Origin: Bacteroidaceae bacterium
GTDB taxonomy: Bacteria; Bacteroidota; Bacteroidia; Bacteroidales; Barnesiellaceae_A
Direction of reading: 5' to 3'
Assembly: GCA_017481745.1 (NCBI GenBank)
Contig: JAFUOV010000018.1
Location: 62,001 to 126,000 of the forward strand
DNA: 64,000 nucleotides
Positions 44,199 to 53,486 of this stretch are shown here, one piece after another. How positions within the stretch are numbered: position 1 is the stretch's first letter; every line of letters begins with the position of its first letter. The translations under genes were made by a program, and so were the position numbers. The notes below the pieces were generated by a model that saw nothing but the letters and a program-made list of their open reading frames with translations, ran no database searches and had not been told where the DNA came from.

Positions 44199-44758
44199 GT
44201 CAAGACGCTCTCTATTACTTGAGGAAAGTGGCGATGCTCGAGCACATGAATACGATTGGCAAGTGTGTCGGGGGTATCGTCGGGCAACACCTCGCACTTG
44301 GCTTGGAAGATTATCTCGCCACCATCTATCTGCTCATCTACGTAGTGTATGGTTATACCGCTTTCGCTATCGCCATCGGCAAGAACAGCTTCATGTACGT
44401 GATGACCGTACATGCCGGGACCTCCATGCAGAGGTAGAAGCGAGGGGTGTATGTTGACAATGCGACCGGCATAGGCTGTGGTGAGAGGTTGCTCGATTTT
44501 GCGCATAAAGCCAGCCAAGACAATCAAGTCGATTTGTTTCTCTTGCAACATCTCTACAATGGGTTGTGCTTCGTTCCACACCTCTTTGGTTAATGTGTAG
44601 GTGGGAATGTCAAACGCTTGCATGCGTTGATGCACGCCGGCGTTGGCTTTGTTGGAGAGTACACAAGTTACTTCTATCTCGGGATTACCCTCAAAGTATC
44701 GGGCTATTGCCTCGGCATTCGTGCCCGAACCGGAGGCGAAGATTGCTATTCGTTTCAT
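44192..44758 (-). CDS. purN: Phosphoribosylglycinamide formyltransferase
   Basis: 188 residues, the usual size. IFASGSGTNAEAI is the N-terminal substrate loop, NIHPSLLPLHGG has the catalytic Asn/His pair, and HYVDEQIDGGEII the catalytic Asp. It adds the first formyl group in purine synthesis using 10-formyl-THF. It follows the DUF3108 gene on the minus strand by 44 bp. Confidence 0.93.
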   Translation of the reverse strand: MKRIAIFASGSGTNAEAIARYFEGNPEIEVTCVLSNKANAGVHQRMQAFDIPTYTLTKEVWNEAQPIVEMLQEKQIDLIVLAGFMRKIEQPLTTAYAGRIVNIHPSLLPLHGGPGMYGHHVHEAVLADGDSESGITIHYVDEQIDGGEIIFQAKCEVLPDDTPDTLANRIHVLEHRHFPQVIESVLTK

Positions 44759-44802
44759 ATTGCAAACTTACGCTTTTTTTTCGGGAGGCGCAACCCTATC
44801 AT

Positions 44803-45642
44803 CTATTTTCTACTATTGAGGCGTACTTTCATCGAGCCGATGGGCAATTTACCCTCGAGTTGCAGGGGTATAAAATCGTCGGTGCTTATCCATGCCGATA
44901 TTTTATCGCTCTTCTTAGAGCCATCGTTGTTGTAGAAAAAGAAGCGTATATAGTGCGCTGCATGCTCGGTATCGCCTATTTTTATACTCTTTATGCCTTG
45001 ATACTCCAACTCGAGAGTCTCTATTTGTCGTCCCGAGAAGATGTATGTCTTGGTTATCTCTCCGATGGGCATCTGCTCGAATGGCAGGTTGCGAATGCGG
45101 TAGAAGATGCTTATCATATCAAATACACCGCCTCGTTGTCCGAGCGAAAAGCTGTCGCTGAAATCCTTTTCGGGGCGAGAGATATGGGTATTGCCTATCG
45201 TAGAGTCGTTGCGATAGACAAAGTTGATGTCGTTTATCTGATAGTATTTACCCTCGCGCGACACTTGCTTGTAGTGTATGGGCTTGAGGTCGGGCGCTTG
45301 CATGGTGGTCGTGAGTGTATCACGTACCTTCATAATACCGTCGGCAAATGGCGTGGTAGTGGCTATGACCTGCGCATGGTATTGATTGCCGTCGCGAGCT
45401 ATCGACAGCGAGCCATTGGCAGCCTTTACCCATAGCAATCCCCATTGATATACTACATCATATTGCAGATACTCCTCGTCGGGAAGTGTGGCAACTTGGG
45501 CAGATACATGCGTACATGGGTATGCTACGAGCCATGCAAGGCTAATAACCAATAGGACGTGGCGCACCACTGAATGTAGGTGTAGGACTGCCGCCGGGCG
45601 AGTAGCCACTATTGGGGTATTGTGAGTGATTGTGTTCATCAT
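44803..45642 (-). CDS. DUF3108 domain-containing secreted protein
   Basis: Up to 279 residues. The mature part (YDVVYQWGLLWVKAANGSLSI to DFIPLQLEGKLPIGSMKVRL) matches DUF3108 proteins, which are periplasmic with no settled function. The only ATG starts (45642 and 45639) overlap the end of the preceding gene by about 100 bp. A GTG near 45567 would place the start directly before the signal-like VLLVISLAWLVAYPC and is an alternative. Confidence 0.78.
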   Translation of the reverse strand: MMNTITHNTPIVATRPAAVLHLHSVVRHVLLVISLAWLVAYPCTHVSAQVATLPDEEYLQYDVVYQWGLLWVKAANGSLSIARDGNQYHAQVIATTTPFADGIMKVRDTLTTTMQAPDLKPIHYKQVSREGKYYQINDINFVYRNDSTIGNTHISRPEKDFSDSFSLGQRGGVFDMISIFYRIRNLPFEQMPIGEITKTYIFSGRQIETLELEYQGIKSIKIGDTEHAAHYIRFFFYNNDGSKKSDKISAWISTDDFIPLQLEGKLPIGSMKVRLNSRK

Positions 45643-47530
45643 CGTCTTTTTCGTTTTCTTCTTTGACTTCTTTTTCCTCTTTAGGTTTATTTTTCTTTAT
45701 GGCAAGAGGCTTTTGCTTGTCAATAGCTGTCTGATAGATGTTCCAATCTTGCTCGACATTCCAGTATGCTCGCAACTCGAGTTCCTGTGTATAATAATAT
45801 ACTTCCTCGGGTTGTTGTTTTCGGTCGTAATTGCCGGTGTCATATTTGCCATTGCCATTGCTGTCGATATACAGGCGGGCATAGTATGTGCCTGGTTTCA
45901 AGTAGGTAAACTCTGCTCCGCCATCTTTGACAGGAACACTTGTTACCGGTTTGTCGCTGCTGTTTAACAACTCGACAATCGCATTGTCGCTCACTCCGGT
46001 AATGGCAAAATAGAGGTTGGAGTATTCTTGCAGGGATTTAACCGAGAAGTCGCGACTGAACTTGTCGGTATGCAGCCCGTACATATCCACTGCCGCCATA
46101 GAGTCTATGGCTAAACGATAAGATCCCTCGGGTTTCCACTTGTGTGTGAGTAGGTATCGGCGTATCGAGGTAGGGTCTTGCGCTACCGCGTAGAGTGAGT
46201 CGGGTAGTGGTGCCCATACAGTGTCGCGCTTTTCAAAGAGATGAAATGCGCTTAAGTTGATGCTGTCGATAGGCTTCTCAAAGGTGATGTAAATGGGCTT
46301 GTTAACATCCTGTTTGCCGCTTATCTTTACATCCATCTTGGCAAATACGGTGGGTATTACCTCGGGTAAGGAGTCGTTCGATATTTTTTTCTTCTTTTTC
46401 TTGGGTTTCTCCTTGGGAGCACGATATACCATATTGAGAGTGTCGTCGTATAGCGACAACTCTTGCAGCGAGTCGGTACGGAAGTATTGCATGGCAACTT
46501 GCAGTGTGTCGATGTTGTATATCAAGGAGTCTTTAATCCAATAGCACAATGTGTCGTTGGTATTGCTCTTTTCCAGCACATACCAGTCGTTGCCGGCGTT
46601 GGTGTTCAGCAGCTCAATCTTGGGCAGAGAGTCGTGCGGTGTGGCAAAGGTAAACTCCAACTTGTTGCGTTCCTTGCGCGAGTTGTCCTCGAGATAACGG
46701 CTCTTGTATTGCTCGTTGAAAGCCATAAGCAACACGTTGTTGGGATAGAATTTGTTGTAATCAATAACCACAACAGAGTCGATAGCTGCCGAGTCGTTGT
46801 AGATGGTGTCGATGTATTGTTGAGGTACGGCGTAGGGCGTGATGATACTGTCGCAGAAGGCTATATCTTCCGATGGGTTGTCAAAACGGTAGTTGCGGTT
46901 GAAATCTTTTATAGCCACAATGCGGTAGCTGCCGGGCTTGAGGTTGCGGATGAAAAAGTTGCCACGCGAGTCGCTCAGTGTGATGCGCTCCATAGGCAGG
47001 GTTTTGAAAGCCGAGTCCTCAAGGTTGGAGTATACACCAACAAGCATGCCGGTTATGGGCTCAAGGTCTGCTGCATTGAGTAGTATGCCCGATATCTGCA
47101 ACGAGTCGCATGTATCGCCCGTCGAGAAAGACAACGAGAAACCCTCCAACGGATTTTTCTCATTGTTGTCTACAATAGCATCGTTGAAGTCGATGGTGTA
47201 GGTCGTATTGGGTATTAATGAGTCTTGCAACTCAATTCTCACTTTTCGTCCTTGCGCCTGTATCTTGGGCATGACTACTTGAGGAGGCGATATGATAATC
47301 TTCTCGGAAGGTTTGTCAATCTGTACTATCTCATCAAACTCAATTTCCAACCTCTTTTTTGAGAAGTTGCGCGTATCGGGCAGCGGGTCGCTCTTGATAT
47401 ATACAGGCGGAGTTTTGTCGCGCGGGCCACCGCTCGGTCGTGACATATTGGCGCATGAAAAAAGTATAGAGCCCAATGTAACAAGCATCAGACCTATAGG
47501 TAGATATTTGAGTTTTGAATGATTTTTCAT
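45542..47530 (-). CDS. Ig-like domain lipoprotein
   Basis: 662 residues from the ATG at 47530. This start gives the lipoprotein signal MKNHSKLKYLPIGLMLVTLG with FSC lipobox; the frame runs open to 47677 with a hydrophobic but non-signal stretch. After RPSGGPRDKTPPVYIKSDP comes a bacterial Ig-like (Big_5 type) domain, then a Cna-B/SdrD-like beta segment (SLSFSTGDTCDSLQISGILL, RNLKPGSYRIVAIKDFNRNYRFD). The C-terminus is Glu/Lys-rich then Pro/Gly/Ser-rich. It is likely a surface or periplasmic lipoprotein of unknown role. It overlaps the downstream DUF3108 frame. Confidence 0.85.
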   Translation of the reverse strand: MKNHSKLKYLPIGLMLVTLGSILFSCANMSRPSGGPRDKTPPVYIKSDPLPDTRNFSKKRLEIEFDEIVQIDKPSEKIIISPPQVVMPKIQAQGRKVRIELQDSLIPNTTYTIDFNDAIVDNNEKNPLEGFSLSFSTGDTCDSLQISGILLNAADLEPITGMLVGVYSNLEDSAFKTLPMERITLSDSRGNFFIRNLKPGSYRIVAIKDFNRNYRFDNPSEDIAFCDSIITPYAVPQQYIDTIYNDSAAIDSVVVIDYNKFYPNNVLLMAFNEQYKSRYLEDNSRKERNKLEFTFATPHDSLPKIELLNTNAGNDWYVLEKSNTNDTLCYWIKDSLIYNIDTLQVAMQYFRTDSLQELSLYDDTLNMVYRAPKEKPKKKKKKISNDSLPEVIPTVFAKMDVKISGKQDVNKPIYITFEKPIDSINLSAFHLFEKRDTVWAPLPDSLYAVAQDPTSIRRYLLTHKWKPEGSYRLAIDSMAAVDMYGLHTDKFSRDFSVKSLQEYSNLYFAITGVSDNAIVELLNSSDKPVTSVPVKDGGAEFTYLKPGTYYARLYIDSNGNGKYDTGNYDRKQQPEEVYYYTQELELRAYWNVEQDWNIYQTAIDKQKPLAIKKNKPKEEKEVKEENEKDDDEHNHSQYPNSGYSPGGSPTPTFSGAPRPIGY

Positions 47531-47641
47531 ATATAATAAGGTATATATTGGGGCGTAAAGGTACAAAAAAAGAATATTTGGAGCAAAAATAGAGCTGTTA
47601 TGCCCTAACTTTCTACTAAAAAAACAAATAAAACTTGCTAA

Positions 47642-47674
47642 TTTGCCATATAAAAGAAAAAAACCGTATATTTG
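47642..47674 (+). promoter_or_regulatory. Promoter of secDF
   Basis: TTTG (47642-47645), a 21-bp spacer and TATATTTG (47667-47674); leader about 45 nt. Confidence 0.75.
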
Positions 47675-47728
47675 CACCCTAAATAAAATGCGAGAAAACT
47701 ATAAATTAAAAAAATAAACATTAGAAAC

Positions 47729-50698
47729 ATGCAAAACAAAGTTTTTACCGGAGTGATTGCTACTTTGCTGGCTTTGATCTGTCTGTTCTATCTCTCTTTC
47801 TCGATGGTGACTTCTCATCATAACGCGAAAGCTGAGGAATATGCTGCAGGCGACGAAACCTTGTACAAAGAGTACATCGACTCAATCTCGACCGAAAAGG
47901 TCTATCTCGGGTATTATACCTATCAACAATGTCGCGAAATGGAAATCGGCTTGGGTCTTGACCTCAAGGGTGGTATGAACGTAACGCTTCAAATATCGGT
48001 TGCCGATGTATTGAAACAACTTTCAAACAACAACCCCGATGTCAACTTCAACAAAGCTATTTCAAACGCCGTTGCCAATCAAGCCGACAATAACGACTTC
48101 TTGCAAGTATTTGTTGATGAATACAAGAAATTGGATCCCAATGTTCGTTTGGCTGCAATATTCAGCACTCACGAGTTGAAAGAGCGCATCAAACCCGGCT
48201 CGACCAACGACGAGGTTATCAGCGTATTGCGTGAAGAACTCAACACAGCCGTTGACAACTCTTACAACGTATTGCGTAACCGTATCGACCGCTTTGGTGT
48301 GGTAGCTCCCAATATCCAAAAGTTGGAAAAAGATGGTCGTATCCTTGTTGAGTTGCCCGGTGTGAAAGAGCCCGAGCGTGTACGTAACCTCTTGCAAGGT
48401 GCTGCCAACCTCGAGTTCTGGGAGACTTACAAATACGAAGAGTTGGCTGCTGCATTGCAATCGGTAAATGGCGCTTTGGCTACTTCAGCTGCTAACAAAG
48501 TAGAAGAAGTGGTTGCTGAAGAGGTTGCCGAGGTTGTAGCCGATACTGCTGCTACCGACAGCTTGAGCGCTGCTCTCGAAACATTGGTTGCCGAGAATGA
48601 CGAGGCTGCTCAACTTGAGCAATTCCGCAAACAAAATCCTTTGTTCGCAGCTCTCATTCAAGACAACTTCCAAGGCTCACCCATCATCGGTTATGCACAC
48701 AAAAACGACACTGCCGAGGTTAACAAAATGTTGGCAAGCAAGCTTGCTCAAGACATCTTGCCCGCCAACCTCGAGTTGCGTTGGACTGTAAAGGCTATCG
48801 ACGAGAAAGATACTTACTACCAACTTATCGCCTTGAAATCGGGCAAGGGTGGTCATGCAGCTATGTCGGGTGATGTAGTTGTTGATGCTCGCGACGACTT
48901 CGACAAATATCGTGGTGGCTCGGTAGTACACATGGAGATGAACAGCCAAGGTGCCAAAGAGTGGGAAAAACTCACAGGTAACAACATTGGTAACGCCATT
49001 GCTATCGTTCTTGACGATCAAGTATATTCATTCCCCAATGTAAACAGCGCCATTGCCGGTGGTAGCTCAGAGATTTCGGGCGGTTTCACTCCCGAAGAGG
49101 CAAAGGACTTGGCAAACGTGCTCAAGTCGGGTAAAATGGCTGCCGGTATCAACATCATCCAAGAAGACGTTATCGGTCCTTCGTTGGGTCAAGAGGCTAT
49201 CAACAGCGGTATGATTTCGTTTATCGTTGCTTTGCTTATCTTGATGGTTTACATGGTGGTAATCTACGGTCTTATCCCCGGTATGGTGGTTAACATCGGT
49301 TTGCTTGTAAACTTCTTCTTTACAATGGGTATTCTTGCTTCTATCCAAGCAGTGCTCACATTGTCGGGTATCGCCGGTATCGTGTTGGCATTGGGTATGG
49401 CAGTGGATGCCAACGTGCTTATCTTCGAGCGTACAAAAGAGGAGTTGCGTGCCGGTAAGAACCTCAAAACAGCTATCGCCGATGGTTATAAGAACGCATT
49501 CTCTGCTATCTTCGACTCTAACCTCACCTCTATCATCACAGGTGTTATCCTTTTGATGTACGGTACAGGTCCTATCAAGGGTTTTGCTACAACACTTATT
49601 ATCGGTATCGTTATCTCGTTCTTTATTGCCGTATTCCTCACTCGCATTGCATTTGAGTGGATTTCGGACAAAGAGTGGGGCAAAAACATTACCTTCACAA
49701 CAGGTGTTTCTAAGAACCTCCTTGTAAACAACAACTTCAATATCTTGGGTAGCCGTAAGATTGGTTTCATCATATCACTTGCTTTGGTAGTGATTATGAC
49801 AATCTCTTTCTTCACTCGTGGCGTTAACCAAGGTATCGACTTCTCGGGTGGTCGCAACTATGTAGTTCGCTTCGACGAGGCTGTAAATACTCAAGAAGTA
49901 CAACGTATGCTTGCTCCTCAATTTGAGGGTAGCTCTTTGTCGGTAATTACTATTACCAGCGAAAATCAAGTACGTGTATCGACCAACTACCGCATTGCCG
50001 AGACCGATGAAAGCATCGACCAAGAAATTATAGACAAGCTCTATGCCGGCTTGACCTCGTTGGTAGGTGAGAAGGGTGTAGATGCATTCGAGGCCGAGAA
50101 TGTAATGAGTGTACAAAAGGTTGGTCCTTCTATCGCCGAGGATATTAAGGTAGGTGCTATGTGGGCTGTATTCTTCTCGCTCATCGCCATCTTCTTGTAT
50201 ATCTTGTTGCGTTTCCGCGACATCGCTTTCTCGGTAGGTACATTGGTATCGTTGGCATTTACTTCATACGTTATCATTGGTCTTTACTCTCTCTTCTATG
50301 GTATCATACCTTTCTCAATGGAGATCGACCAAACATTTATCGCAGCTATCCTTACCGTTATTGGTTACGCTGTGAACGATACCGTGGTGGTATTTGACCG
50401 TATTCGTGAGGAAATTCAACTCTATCCCAAGCGCAATCGCGCTGAGGTTATCAACTACGCTCTCAACAGCACATTGTCGCGTACAATGAATACTTCGTTG
50501 AGTACTGCTGTTGTGTTGTTGGTTATCTTCATCTTGGGTGCCGATACAATCCGTAGCTTCGTATTTGCCATGTTGATTGGTGTTATCGTAGGTACATTTG
50601 CTACATTGTTCATCGCTACTCCTATCGCATTTGAAATCCAAAAACGTCGTTTGGCTAAAAAAGGTCTTTCATTTGACGAGGCGGAGCTCAAAAAATAA
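47729..50698 (+). CDS. secDF: SecDF fused protein translocase subunit
   Basis: 989 residues. SecD and SecF are one polypeptide, the normal Bacteroidota form. The SecD part has a first helix (5-25), a periplasmic P1 domain (NVLRNRIDRFGVVAPNIQKLEKDGRILVELPGVKEPERV) and six helices including the conserved GMAVDANVLIFERTKEEL. The SecF part starts near residue 670 (GVNQGIDFSGGRNYVVRF) and holds VNDTVVVFDRIREE. An Ala/Glu-rich insertion lies at about 250-290. It uses the proton gradient to assist Sec export. Confidence 0.95.
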   Translation: MQNKVFTGVIATLLALICLFYLSFSMVTSHHNAKAEEYAAGDETLYKEYIDSISTEKVYLGYYTYQQCREMEIGLGLDLKGGMNVTLQISVADVLKQLSNNNPDVNFNKAISNAVANQADNNDFLQVFVDEYKKLDPNVRLAAIFSTHELKERIKPGSTNDEVISVLREELNTAVDNSYNVLRNRIDRFGVVAPNIQKLEKDGRILVELPGVKEPERVRNLLQGAANLEFWETYKYEELAAALQSVNGALATSAANKVEEVVAEEVAEVVADTAATDSLSAALETLVAENDEAAQLEQFRKQNPLFAALIQDNFQGSPIIGYAHKNDTAEVNKMLASKLAQDILPANLELRWTVKAIDEKDTYYQLIALKSGKGGHAAMSGDVVVDARDDFDKYRGGSVVHMEMNSQGAKEWEKLTGNNIGNAIAIVLDDQVYSFPNVNSAIAGGSSEISGGFTPEEAKDLANVLKSGKMAAGINIIQEDVIGPSLGQEAINSGMISFIVALLILMVYMVVIYGLIPGMVVNIGLLVNFFFTMGILASIQAVLTLSGIAGIVLALGMAVDANVLIFERTKEELRAGKNLKTAIADGYKNAFSAIFDSNLTSIITGVILLMYGTGPIKGFATTLIIGIVISFFIAVFLTRIAFEWISDKEWGKNITFTTGVSKNLLVNNNFNILGSRKIGFIISLALVVIMTISFFTRGVNQGIDFSGGRNYVVRFDEAVNTQEVQRMLAPQFEGSSLSVITITSENQVRVSTNYRIAETDESIDQEIIDKLYAGLTSLVGEKGVDAFEAENVMSVQKVGPSIAEDIKVGAMWAVFFSLIAIFLYILLRFRDIAFSVGTLVSLAFTSYVIIGLYSLFYGIIPFSMEIDQTFIAAILTVIGYAVNDTVVVFDRIREEIQLYPKRNRAEVINYALNSTLSRTMNTSLSTAVVLLVIFILGADTIRSFVFAMLIGVIVGTFATLFIATPIAFEIQKRRLAKKGLSFDEAELKK

Positions 50699-50727
50699 TA
50701 GTGATTGTTAATTAAAACTATATGAAT

Positions 50728-50762
50728 GAAGGTGCGCCATCGGTTACGGCGCACCTTCTTTT
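50728..50762 (+). terminator. Terminator of secDF
   Basis: 11-bp perfect stem (GAAGGTGCGCC 50728-50738 with 50748-50758), loop ATCGGTTAC, then TTTTT. It overlaps an in-frame upstream ATG of the next gene, arguing against that start. Confidence 0.82.
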
Positions 50763-50780
50763 TATTTACAACTTTTTTTC

Positions 50781-50788
50781 TACCTTTG
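50781..50788 (+). promoter_or_regulatory. Candidate -7 element of the CPA2 antiporter gene
   Basis: TACCTTTG, 18 bp before the ATG at 50806; -33 region only T-rich. Confidence 0.5.
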
Positions 50789-50805
50789 CAGGCAAAAGCT
50801 ATAAT

Positions 50806-52953
50806 ATGTTTAACGAAGTATTCACACTGCCTATTGACAATCCGGTATTGATATTCTATATCGTACTTGCGATTATACTCATGGCGCCTATTTTGCTGAA
50901 TAGGTTTCGTATTCCGCATATTATAGGACTCATCATTGCGGGTATTATAATAGGTCCTCATGGACTGAATTTGCTGGCACGTGATAGCAGTTTCGAGATA
51001 TTTGGTCAAGTGGGTATTCTCTACCTGATGTTCTTGGCGGGTCTTGAGATGGACATTTTCTCGCTATTGCGCAACCGCAAGCCCGGAACAATATTTGGGT
51101 TGCTCACCTTTGGTGTACCTATGGTATTGGGTACTGTGGCAAGCCACTATCTCTTGCAGTTGGATTGGGTTACTGCCATGTTGCTGTCGAGTATGTTTGC
51201 CTCGCATACGCTCATTTCATATCCGATTGTGAGCCGATACGGATTGAACCGATATGCACCCGTAACGGTGGCTGTGGCAGGTACAATCTTTGCCATATTG
51301 GGTGCGTTGATTGTCTTTGCCATTATTACAGGAACATTCTCGGGCGATATGAGTGCCGGCTATTGGATCCGTTTTGTTGTGTTGGTAGCTGTCTATTCGC
51401 TTTTTATCATATATGCCTATCCTCGACTGATACGTTGGTTCTTCAAGACCTACAGCGACAATGTCGTGCAGTTTATCTTTGTTCTGGCTCTTGTCTTCCT
51501 CTCGTCGTTTATTGCCGAGGCGATAGGGTTGCTCTCTATTATAGGTGCGTTTTTTGCCGGTATTGTACTCAATAGATACATACCGTCGGTGTCGCCTTTG
51601 ATGAACCGATTGGAGTTTGTAGGTAATGCTTTGTTCATCCCTTACTTCCTTATAGGAGTGGGTATGATGATAGACCTTGGTGTCTTTGTCGAGCGTCCCG
51701 AAATGCTGCTGGTTGCGGTGATTATGTGCGTTATAGCACTTTCTACCAAGTGGATTGCTGCATGGCTCATTCAGCGTATATTCCATTATTCGGCAACCGA
51801 TCGTCGCCTGATATTCGGTATCACAACAGCCAAGGCTGCTGTTTCGTTGGCAGCAGTGATTGTGGGTCGTGAGTTTGGTGTATTCGACGATGCCATACTC
51901 AATGGTACCATCATTATGATATTGGTTACTTGTACGGTGAGTTCAATCATTACCGAGCGTGCTGCCAGCAAGACGGTAGTGCGATTGCAAGATGCCGAGG
52001 CGACCGATACGACCGAAAATACTGTGAGCGAGGAGCGCATCCTCATTCCTGTGGCAAACCCTGCTACGGTTGAGGGCTTGGTAAACATGGCTATGTTGAT
52101 GAAAAATCCCAAGAAACGCACGCCTATATATGCCCTTTATGTGAATGACGACACTAAGCAAGGCAGTCAATTTGCATCGAATCGTATTCTCGATCAAGCT
52201 GCCAAGGTGGCATCGGCTGCCGATGTGTCGTTGGTGCCCATTGCACGATATGACCTTAATATCGCCAGTGGTATTATACACACGATAAAGGAACAGAATA
52301 TCAGCGAGGTTGTGTTGGGTTTGCACCACAAAGCCAATATCGTCGACTCGTTCTTTGGTGTGAAGATTGAGAACTTGTTGCGTGGTACACACAAGATGAT
52401 ATGGATAACCAAGTGTGTAACACCGCCTGCAGCCACAACCCGCATTGTCGTTTCGGTACCGCCCAAGGCAGAGTATGAAACCGGTTTTGCTTCGTGGATA
52501 GATCGTTTGGCGCATATTTCGCAACAGATAGGTTGTCGCATCTTGTTCTATGCCTACGACTCGACAATACCTCATATAAAAGCTGCCATCGCTCGTAAAC
52601 GCTATAAAATACGCCACGAGTACAACTCTGTTGAGTCGTGGAACGATATGTTGTTGCTCTCTAATGTTGTACTCGACGACGACTTGTTTGTTGTTGTGTC
52701 GGCTCGTAGAGCTTCTGTGTCGTTCAATACCGATTATGAGAAGTTGCCCTCATTCTTGGCTCAATACTTTGCCGACAACAATCTCATAGTGCTCTATCCC
52801 GAGCAGTTTGGTACGGCTGTGCCTGATATTACAACTTTTCACGACCCGCTTGCACAGTCGGCAGAATCGAGTTCGCACGGACTTTTAGGTATTCGCGACG
52901 GCTTGGAGTATCTATCTCGCTTGCGCAAGAAAGTCCTCGGAAAGAAGAAATAA
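50806..52953 (+). CDS. CPA2-family cation:proton antiporter with universal-stress-like domains
   Basis: 715 residues from the ATG at 50806; an upstream in-frame ATG (50722) lies inside the secDF terminator. The N-terminal 12-helix exchanger domain (about 10-395) has GIIIGPHGLNLL, FLAGLEMDIFSL and GAFFAGIVLNRYIP. The soluble C-terminal half (about 425-715) looks like two universal-stress-protein-like modules (ERILIPVANPATVEGLVNMA, and the later TTRIVVSVPPKAEYETGF). This differs from the TrkA-C tail of the antiporter at 30802, so the two are regulated differently. Likely Na+ or K+/H+ exchange. Confidence 0.88.
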   Translation: MFNEVFTLPIDNPVLIFYIVLAIILMAPILLNRFRIPHIIGLIIAGIIIGPHGLNLLARDSSFEIFGQVGILYLMFLAGLEMDIFSLLRNRKPGTIFGLLTFGVPMVLGTVASHYLLQLDWVTAMLLSSMFASHTLISYPIVSRYGLNRYAPVTVAVAGTIFAILGALIVFAIITGTFSGDMSAGYWIRFVVLVAVYSLFIIYAYPRLIRWFFKTYSDNVVQFIFVLALVFLSSFIAEAIGLLSIIGAFFAGIVLNRYIPSVSPLMNRLEFVGNALFIPYFLIGVGMMIDLGVFVERPEMLLVAVIMCVIALSTKWIAAWLIQRIFHYSATDRRLIFGITTAKAAVSLAAVIVGREFGVFDDAILNGTIIMILVTCTVSSIITERAASKTVVRLQDAEATDTTENTVSEERILIPVANPATVEGLVNMAMLMKNPKKRTPIYALYVNDDTKQGSQFASNRILDQAAKVASAADVSLVPIARYDLNIASGIIHTIKEQNISEVVLGLHHKANIVDSFFGVKIENLLRGTHKMIWITKCVTPPAATTRIVVSVPPKAEYETGFASWIDRLAHISQQIGCRILFYAYDSTIPHIKAAIARKRYKIRHEYNSVESWNDMLLLSNVVLDDDLFVVVSARRASVSFNTDYEKLPSFLAQYFADNNLIVLYPEQFGTAVPDITTFHDPLAQSAESSSHGLLGIRDGLEYLSRLRKKVLGKKK

Positions 52954-52970
52954 GAAATATTTAAACAACA

Positions 52971-53003
52971 GAGGGTGCCTCGTTTTGAGACACCCTCTCG
53001 TTT
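52971..53003. terminator. Terminator between the antiporter and the SPFH-like gene
   Basis: GAGGGTG pairs with CACCCTC, with CTC/GAG inside and a GTTTT loop; T run after. Confidence 0.7.
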
Positions 53004-53023
53004 TGTCGCTATGACAATGCAAC

Positions 53024-53440
53024 TTATTCAACCGATGTTGCCTTCGCCTCCAAGATGGGCAAGTTGGCTTCGGTGGGAATGTATATCACTTTGTCGGTAG
53101 CAGTGTTTTGTTGACGTACCCACAAGTATTGGATGTAGGTAGGTGTGATTGAGCCGTTTTCAATTTTGATAGCCTCGGCAGCACCTTTGGCACGCTCTAC
53201 CTCGGCTTGGGCGTTGAGTTTTTCTGCTTCAAGGTTTGCTTTGGCCTCTTCTATCTTGATACGACGGTTTTGCTCGGCTTTGGCAAACTCTGCTCTACCA
53301 CTCATCTCTTGGCTCCATACGGTGTAGGTGGGTATGGCAAACATGAAGAAGGCTATAATCAATGCAAATGTCAATACGATTGACCAATAGAACGACGCAT
53401 GGTAGGTGGTCTTTCCTTGAGATTGGGTGATAAATTTCAT
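53024..53440 (-). CDS. Mini prohibitin/stomatin-like membrane protein
   Basis: 138 residues. One membrane helix (about 18-40, FYWSIVLTFALIIAFFMFAIP), then a charged coiled coil (about 50-95, EEAKANLEAEKLNAQAEVERAKGAAEAIK), then ENGSITPTYIQYLWVRQQ. That last part resembles the C-terminal end of prohibitin/HflK-type SPFH proteins, where a coiled coil leads to LTPxLLQYxWIxK. The SPFH beta domain itself is missing. It could be an accessory oligomerising membrane protein; function unknown. It is separated from sufS by about 46 bp and convergent with the antiporter. Confidence 0.65.
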   Translation of the reverse strand: MKFITQSQGKTTYHASFYWSIVLTFALIIAFFMFAIPTYTVWSQEMSGRAEFAKAEQNRRIKIEEAKANLEAEKLNAQAEVERAKGAAEAIKIENGSITPTYIQYLWVRQQNTATDKVIYIPTEANLPILEAKATSVE

Positions 53441-53486
53441 AATGTGATGAATTTTAATGTTTATATTATACGTTATAATAATCTTT

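Noticed and set aside
44566..45435. 289-codon open frame across purN and DUF3108, opposite strand
   Set aside because: Runs antisense through two real genes and their gap; composition is that of a shadow frame.
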